Shown here: piece by piece, positions 3,156 through 7,953 of the stretch
Layout: every line of letters starts with the position of its first letter
Numbering within the stretch: position 1 is the stretch's first letter
NCBI GenBank assembly: GCA_021795795.1
Contig: JAJYPA010000369.1
Location: 1-7,953, forward strand
Length of the DNA stretch: 7,953 nucleotides
Direction: 5' to 3'
Source: Pseudomonadota bacterium
GTDB lineage: Bacteria; Pseudomonadota; Gammaproteobacteria; Halothiobacillales; Halothiobacillaceae
Notes under the pieces: model-generated
Told to the model about the DNA's origin: nothing
Databases searched by the model: none
The model's input: the letters and a program-made list of their open reading frames with translations, nothing else
Program-made: the position numbers and the translations under genes

Positions 3156-5957
3156 TTACTCCACCTCTCCGGCCTGATAGGCGGCAATGGGTGCGTGCTG
3201 CTTTTTGGCATAAGCCTTGAGATACGCCATCTCTTTGTGCCAGGCCTTTACGCCTTTAGCGGCGATCCATTCCTGCTTCATTTGCTCGGGACCCGGCACT
3301 TTCAGAAGGGTTGTTGGGGTGTAGGCATCGGCCTTACCGGGTGGCGGCAAGCCGGCCCCGTTTTTGGTCTGATGGGCCTTGTACCAGGCATACCATTTGG
3401 AATTGGGATGCAGGTAATGCCCGGAAGCCCCTGCTTCGCGGCGCAGCAAAGTGTAGTGATTGCATTTCCCCGCATTGAAGGTGATCGGCACCTGCATGGA
3501 CAAAACCCGGGTAGGCGCGAAGTCCGGATGGTTCGTCCATATCCCCGAGAATACGCCGGCATTCTGATCCCACTGGGACATGGGCGGCAGGCCGAAGATG
3601 GCCTCGGTGGTCTTGAGGATGTTCACCTGGGAATAGAGATTGGTTTCGAGATAGCCTCTTTTCACCCAGGGTCCCATGGCCAAAGCGAAGGTTCGGTGGG
3701 CGTTGATGTGGTCGGCGCCGGACTGCGCATCGTCTTCGGTCAAAAACACCACCATATGCCTCCACTCGGGTGTCGTGGAAAGATAATGAATGAACTTTGC
3801 CGTGGCATAGTCATTATTGGCCACATAGTAATCCGGCGTGTAGTAGCAGGATTTGCGTCCCGCAGTGTGATCATCCGGTAACCAGATATAGATGAAGTGC
3901 GGGAATTTCGAACCGGGGTGGGCCTTGAGCCAGTTCACCGCCATCTTTTCCCGATAGGTGTCGAGGATCATCCGGTCCCAGCCCGGGAAGCCCGTCGCGA
4001 GATGCTGGTCCATGGCCTTGGAGATGTTGCCGGCTTGGGAACGGGAGACAAACTCCCCGAAGTCCTCGAACGATACCTGGTGACTCAGCAGGTCGTTGAA
4101 GAGAAAGAGACGGGCCGGATAGCTGATCCAGGGATTGGACCACTGGCCGAGAACAGAAAGGTTCTCGTAGATGGCATAGGGGTTGTCGACCCCCTGGGGC
4201 ACCCCACCCGTACCTGTCGCCCCACCGGGGACCAGAGACTGGGTCCAGCCGGGATTGGCCACCAGTCCCCGCCCTGAGTAGTACTCCGGCCAAGTGCGTT
4301 GCACGAAATCCGAGTCCGATGCCGACGTGGTCCACTGATGGCCCTGGGCGGTCACTTCTCCATCCGCCATGAAATTCACGAAGAGTGAATAATGCCTGGC
4401 GAGATTATAGAGATTGGGCAGTTCCTCGGGGCCATATAAATCCAACTGCGGATCGGCCCAGGCACCGGCCGCTTTATAGTCGCCCAGATCTTCATCAAAG
4501 GTTTTATTTTCACGCAGAATGAAAACCACGTAATGAATATGTTTACGCAGGAAAGCCGTTGTTTTCCTATCTTCAGCATGGCGCGCGGCGCGCTGGGCGG
4601 GGGTGAAGCCATCATTGAGAAGGCTTTCCTGCGTCCAGGCGGGGAGCTTTTGGGACAGATCGTTCAAGTCAATTTTCTGGACCAGACCATCCATCATGTT
4701 GCCGACCCACTGATGCTCCACGTTGGGACCGGAACCAAGCCCCTTGGCGGCGGCGATGTACAGCGCATGATGCGCGTGCGTGATGGCGGTGGGATACCAG
4801 CCCGTGGGGATCAGTCCCAGGCCCTTACCCGTCTGATCGTTGTAGACGGCGACATCGTTGTTGCCGGCGTTGGCCACGAAGAGCTTGCCCTCCGTAATGG
4901 TCAGGCCGTCCGGATAGCTGCCCGGCGGCGCGTCGGGATAGGGGCTGTCGTCGATGAAACCCTTGACCCGCAAAGAAGCGGTATCCACCTCAGCAATGCG
5001 GTCGATATTGGCAAGGGCCACAAAGACATCCGGGCTGTGAGGAACGGCCGCGAGGGCGGTCGGATGCACACCCGCCTGGGTATTGTTAGGGCCTGTCGGA
5101 GGTCCGACACGAACCGTACCCAGCAGTCTCATGGTTCCGGGATCAACTACCGCTACGGCATTACCACCCCAGAGGCTGACCACCAGCTTCTTTCCGCCAT
5201 CGGCAAAAGTCACTGCGAAGGGATAGGGTCCAACATTGAGGTAATCGGTCTTGCCAGTTTGGAGATTGATACGGGCCAGACTGTTGGACAGCATACCCGT
5301 CACATAGAGGTGTCTACCCCGGTGCCCAACGGCGATGGCGTCCGGATAAAAGAGTCGCGGCTTACCGATATGGTGTCCCTGGTATGTATAGGGATACTGA
5401 TCCTTGGGGAAAGGCTGCCAGGCCAGGGGATAGCGGCGCAACAGGATCGGTTCGCCCGCCTTCGGGATAAACGCCGCCACATCGCCGCTGTCGCCGCCTG
5501 CGGCGTAGAGCACATGGTCAGGTCCGACCACCATGCCCTGGAAAAAGCTCTGATGGCCAATGATGTTGTCGTGCAGATCCGTGACGTCCGTAGGCAAAGG
5601 GGCCTCTTTTTTGGCACCCTTTTTGTATGCGGCGATCTTAGCCACCTGTTTCAAGGTCTTCTGTTTGTAAAGCGTAATGGTCTGCGCCCGGGTCGCGCCG
5701 TTTGCCATGGCCGCCACATGGTGCCCCACAGGCACGACTGCGGTCACAAAATTGGGGGTGCCGTTGACAAGACCCACGGGGCTGACGATCCGCCCCGTGG
5801 GTAGTATATGGGTTACCCAGTCTTTATTGCCTGGATTGATCTGTATCGGGCCTTGAAGGTTGCGGGTATTGGAAACCCCCACATAGGCGAAAGCTGGCAC
5901 CGAAAACGTCAAGGCAGAACCAACAGCACATGCTACAATGAAATTCCATTTTTTCAC
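3156..5957 (-). CDS. Secreted YncE-like beta-propeller / phosphoesterase (alkaline-phosphatase superfamily) fusion
   Basis: This is a probable exported hydrolase that frees phosphate from organic phosphates, 933 residues. A Sec signal peptide (1-24, ending SVPAFA) precedes a beta-propeller region of YncE/lactonase type (about 135-425), with blades such as YPDAIAVGHRGRHLYVTG and GKLFVANAGNNDVAVYN. The phosphoesterase domain (about 473-830) starts HYVVFILRENKTFDEDLGD, whose Glu483/Asn484 match metal ligands in the PF04185 AcpA/phospholipase C family. DGEVTAQGHQWT (532-543), WLPDDHT (693-698) and FLTEDDAQSGADH (738-750) supply further Asp/His residues, with the EDD pair as likely ligands. The C-terminal ~100 residues are Lys-rich. 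The start is GTG at 5957, with AGGA (5967-5970) 9 nt away. It lies 85 bp after a TonB-receptor remnant and downstream of a phosphate symporter gene. Substrate is not shown by sequence. Confidence 0.9.
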   Translation of the reverse strand: MKKWNFIVACAVGSALTFSVPAFAYVGVSNTRNLQGPIQINPGNKDWVTHILPTGRIVSPVGLVNGTPNFVTAVVPVGHHVAAMANGATRAQTITLYKQKTLKQVAKIAAYKKGAKKEAPLPTDVTDLHDNIIGHQSFFQGMVVGPDHVLYAAGGDSGDVAAFIPKAGEPILLRRYPLAWQPFPKDQYPYTYQGHHIGKPRLFYPDAIAVGHRGRHLYVTGMLSNSLARINLQTGKTDYLNVGPYPFAVTFADGGKKLVVSLWGGNAVAVVDPGTMRLLGTVRVGPPTGPNNTQAGVHPTALAAVPHSPDVFVALANIDRIAEVDTASLRVKGFIDDSPYPDAPPGSYPDGLTITEGKLFVANAGNNDVAVYNDQTGKGLGLIPTGWYPTAITHAHHALYIAAAKGLGSGPNVEHQWVGNMMDGLVQKIDLNDLSQKLPAWTQESLLNDGFTPAQRAARHAEDRKTTAFLRKHIHYVVFILRENKTFDEDLGDYKAAGAWADPQLDLYGPEELPNLYNLARHYSLFVNFMADGEVTAQGHQWTTSASDSDFVQRTWPEYYSGRGLVANPGWTQSLVPGGATGTGGVPQGVDNPYAIYENLSVLGQWSNPWISYPARLFLFNDLLSHQVSFEDFGEFVSRSQAGNISKAMDQHLATGFPGWDRMILDTYREKMAVNWLKAHPGSKFPHFIYIWLPDDHTAGRKSCYYTPDYYVANNDYATAKFIHYLSTTPEWRHMVVFLTEDDAQSGADHINAHRTFALAMGPWVKRGYLETNLYSQVNILKTTEAIFGLPPMSQWDQNAGVFSGIWTNHPDFAPTRVLSMQVPITFNAGKCNHYTLLRREAGASGHYLHPNSKWYAWYKAHQTKNGAGLPPPGKADAYTPTTLLKVPGPEQMKQEWIAAKGVKAWHKEMAYLKAYAKKQHAPIAAYQAGEVE

Positions 5958-5985
5958 GTCAGTATATCCTGATCATTTATCGAGA

Positions 5986-6009
5986 GTGGGCGGAAAGATG
6001 CACCGCCAC
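5986..6009 (-). other. GC-rich hairpin between receptor remnant and phosphatase gene
   Basis: GTGGGCGG (5986-5993) can pair with CCGCCAC (6003-6009) apart from one bulged base, around a 9-nt loop. It lies 29 bp before the phosphatase GTG start. No T run follows on the minus strand, so it is more likely an mRNA processing or stability hairpin than a terminator. Confidence 0.3.
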
Positions 6010-6042
6010 ATCAACGGCGTCCATATTATTACCACTCCCATG

Positions 6043-6402
6043 CTAAAACTTCACCGTCACGCTGCCGAACACGAAGCGCGGCATGCCTTCCAGGACGGAC
6101 AGGTAGGTATTGCCATAATAATCGGTATTGCTGGAACCCTTAGGAAAATACCGGCGATTTAGCAGGTTGTCGATATTCAGCGCCAACTGCACATTTTTCA
6201 CATAATCGGCATGGACCGGTATCGTGTCCTCTACACCCAGGTTCAGCAGGAAGTAGGGCGGTATGGTCTGGCTGGTCGAGGTGCCGGCAAATTGCTGGTT
6301 GACATACTGGCTGGAGATGTATTTTCCATCGACATGCGCATGAAAATGATGGTATCCCCAGTCCAGGCCCACATTGAACATATTTTTCGGAACATTCGCC
6401 AA
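6043..6402 (-). pseudogene. TonB-dependent outer-membrane receptor, C-terminal remnant
   Basis: TonB-dependent receptors import scarce nutrients through the outer membrane. Only the last ~120 codons remain, ending in a TAG at 6043-6045. Visible signs are NVPKNMFNVGLDWGYHHFHA (near the remnant start), NIDNLLNRRYF, the classic penultimate-strand motif, and the end MPRFVFGSVTVKF with the terminal Phe used by the BAM machinery. Full receptors have about 650-900 residues; the plug domain, TonB box and most barrel strands are absent. Upstream the frame stays open to just before the transporter stop but becomes unlike a receptor (YTCLCCRRRQ), so the deletion point lies near 6400. A second frame over 6403-6485 has no receptor signature either. 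It sits between a phosphate symporter and a phosphatase on the same strand, suggesting a past role in uptake of phosphorus compounds. Confidence 0.85.
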
Positions 6403-6485
6403 GGGCTGCCGCCGCCTGCAGCATAGGCACGTGTACATCATACTGCCCAATAATATCCAGAACATAGCAGATGCTTCTCGCCCGG

Positions 6486-7940
6486 TCAGGACTGCGGGCT
6501 ACTCTCAACCAGTTGCCCAGAACGACTGGCAGACCCGACGACAACGTGGGCGGTTGCGTCCTCCCCGCCCAGTGCCTCCAGCGTTTTACCGCTAGGTTCC
6601 GGAAGGGTGAGCTTGGTGAGGATGACACCGAGAATGGCGACACCTGACGAAAAGAGCATCGCCCCTTTGATGCCGCCCTCGGCACTGATAAACGGGAAGA
6701 CAAAAGTGCCGACGAAGGCACCAAACTTGCCGATACCCGCCGCCATGCCATGACCGGTGGTGCGGATACTGGTAGGGAACACTTCGGCGGGGATCACGAA
6801 GGTGGTGCAGTTGGGACCAAATTCGATGAAGAAGAAGCTGATCCCATAGAGGAAGAGGAAAGGGGCGACTTCATGGGTGATATCTGGCATCAGGCCCATG
6901 GCGCCGAAAGCCACGGCCATCACGGCAAAGCCAATCCACTGCAACCGTCGATGACCGATGGCATCCATAAAGAAAATGGAGGCCAGATATCCGGGGACGG
7001 CAAATATGGAAAAAATGATCAGCGCCCAGGCACTTCCCGTTATGGTAGAGGATGAGGGCGCCAGCATTTTGATGATTTCGGGAGTGGAAATGGCATTTCC
7101 ATAGAACGCATAGTCGTTCAGAAACCAAGCTCCACCGGTACCGAGAATGAGTAACAGATACTGTGGGTTGGACAACATCTGCCCGAGACTGATGCGGCTA
7201 GGCTGGGTTTTTTGCTCCACCCGAGCTTCCAGTTGACCGGTGGAATAGATCGCTATGTCCCTGGCGGCATCGTCCACGTCGCCACGCACCAAAGCTTTAA
7301 AGCGGGGGGACTCCGGCATGGTCCGGCGTAAGTACAGTACGGCCATAGGCGGCAAGGCGCCCACCGCGAACATGATCCGCCAGATGGAATCCGGTGGCAG
7401 ACCAGACGCTTCGAGTGTCAGGGCGACCACCGGACCGAAGGCAAGACCGAGCCCCTGCATGCCGAAGACCAGCGAAGTCAGGGCGCCGCGTTTTTTGGCA
7501 TTGGCATACTCTGACATGAGGACGGCGCTCATGGGGTAGTCTCCGCCGATGCCGATGCCGAGAATGACGCGGAACACTAAGAGCCATGCGAAAGAGGGTG
7601 CGAAGGCGCAAGCCAAGCCGCCGATAACCATCAGCAGCGCTTCTAGTCCGTAAATCCGCTTGCGGCCCACCACATCGGCCAGGCGTCCAAAGATAAAGGC
7701 GCCGAGGAAGGCGGCGATCAGCGAAATACTACCGAGAAAGGCAATCTGCGTATCGTTTAAGTGCCATTCCGGTTTCAGAAAAACGAGTGCGGACCCAATG
7801 ATGAACAGGTCGTAGGCGTCCGTGAAAAATCCCATCCCCGCGGTGAATGCGGCGCGCAGGTGAAAAAAACTGATAGGGGCGTTGTTGAGGGAATCGATGA
7901 CACTGAGTTGGGGTACGTGCGTGCCCGTGGACTGACTCAT
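6486..7940 (-). CDS. MFS phosphate:proton symporter, PHS (Pho84/Pht1-like) family
   Basis: This 484-residue inner-membrane transporter is predicted to import inorganic phosphate with protons. About 12 membrane segments are visible, with a central cytoplasmic loop (about 206-258). Signatures match the eukaryotic Pht1/Pho84 family: GMGFFTDAYDLF in TM1 (35-46), MFS motif GRLADVVGRKR (85-95), GIGIGGDYPMSAVLMSEYA in TM4 (128-146, Asp134), WFLNDYAFYGNAI in TM7 (272-284, Asp276) and FGPNCTTFVIPAEVFPTSIR (374-393). The acidic residues in TM1, TM4 and TM7 correspond to those described as important for phosphate and proton handling in the fungal PiPT transporter. The ATG at 7940 has a strong TAAGGAG (7947-7953), 6 nt away. 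Upstream DNA, where a Pho box would be, is outside the window. Other MFS substrates (organic acids, sugars) are possible but fit the TM7 motif less well. Confidence 0.88.
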   Translation of the reverse strand: MSQSTGTHVPQLSVIDSLNNAPISFFHLRAAFTAGMGFFTDAYDLFIIGSALVFLKPEWHLNDTQIAFLGSISLIAAFLGAFIFGRLADVVGRKRIYGLEALLMVIGGLACAFAPSFAWLLVFRVILGIGIGGDYPMSAVLMSEYANAKKRGALTSLVFGMQGLGLAFGPVVALTLEASGLPPDSIWRIMFAVGALPPMAVLYLRRTMPESPRFKALVRGDVDDAARDIAIYSTGQLEARVEQKTQPSRISLGQMLSNPQYLLLILGTGGAWFLNDYAFYGNAISTPEIIKMLAPSSSTITGSAWALIIFSIFAVPGYLASIFFMDAIGHRRLQWIGFAVMAVAFGAMGLMPDITHEVAPFLFLYGISFFFIEFGPNCTTFVIPAEVFPTSIRTTGHGMAAGIGKFGAFVGTFVFPFISAEGGIKGAMLFSSGVAILGVILTKLTLPEPSGKTLEALGGEDATAHVVVGSASRSGQLVESSPQS

Positions 7941-7946
7941 GCAGAT

Positions 7947-7953
7947 CTCCTTA
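7947..7953 (-). promoter_or_regulatory. Shine-Dalgarno site of the phosphate symporter gene
   Basis: TAAGGAG on the minus strand, with 6 nt to the ATG at 7940. It confirms the start of the transporter and suggests efficient translation. Confidence 0.85.

Noticed and set aside
3195..3881. 228-codon open frame on the plus strand
   Set aside because: It is antisense to the C-terminal part of the phosphatase; no domain and no ribosome binding site are evident.
4533..5804. 423-codon open frame on the plus strand
   Set aside because: It lies wholly antisense to the phosphatase gene, whose signal peptide, propeller and active-site motifs are clear. The antisense product shows no recognisable domain and reflects codon bias of the real gene.
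6140..6751. 203-codon minus-strand frame spanning the transporter end and receptor remnant
   Set aside because: It is in a different frame from both recognised genes and carries neither transporter nor receptor motifs.

Overview
This looks like a chromosomal accessory stretch from a proteobacterium. Moderate-to-high GC content, a gammaproteobacterial-style one-piece tmRNA 3' end and the acidophile-like gene content make an Acidithiobacillus-type organism my best guess. That is inference; no marker in the window proves it. The window is a mosaic: intact genes alternate with remnants, and the remnants cluster around stable RNA genes, which are typical integration hotspots.

Region 1 (1-500) opens with the 3' end of tmRNA (ssrA), with encoded CCA and a strong Rho-independent terminator. 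About 140 bp without a recognisable gene follow, then the 3' end of an IS3-family element whose OrfB keeps only its last ~52 residues. Region 2 (about 490-1300) is a convergent DNA-alkylation repair pair. The first is the C-terminal part of an AlkA-type 3-methyladenine glycosylase, cut off at its 5' side near the IS remnant. The second is an intact O6-alkylguanine methyltransferase (ogt). Their stop codons overlap. Region 3 (1450-2103) encodes a membrane protein with two DUF202-like units in tandem.

Region 4 (2230-2980) is the scar of an integrative element. It holds a tRNA-like 5' fragment (Ala-type anticodon arm, no proper T arm) and an intact tRNA-Val(CAC). On the opposite strand lies the C-terminal part of a frameshifted tyrosine recombinase whose stop codon falls inside the tRNA-Val acceptor sequence. 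Next to it is a small Cys-rich ORF, one base downstream of the phosphatase gene.

Region 5 (2975-7940, all minus strand) reads as a phosphorus-acquisition cluster. In transcription order it has a Pho84/Pht1-type phosphate:proton symporter of the MFS, the last ~120 codons of a TonB-dependent receptor, a secreted YncE-propeller/phosphoesterase fusion of 933 residues, and the small Cys-rich ORF. The proposed logic is that the exported phosphatase frees phosphate from organic phosphate in the periplasm and the symporter imports it. The outer-membrane receptor that once belonged to the set has been reduced to its C-terminal strands. I found no CRISPR array and no obvious new defence system. The most interesting points are the phosphorus cluster, the recombinase/tRNA-Val overlap, the coupled Cys-rich ORF and the doubled DUF202 protein.
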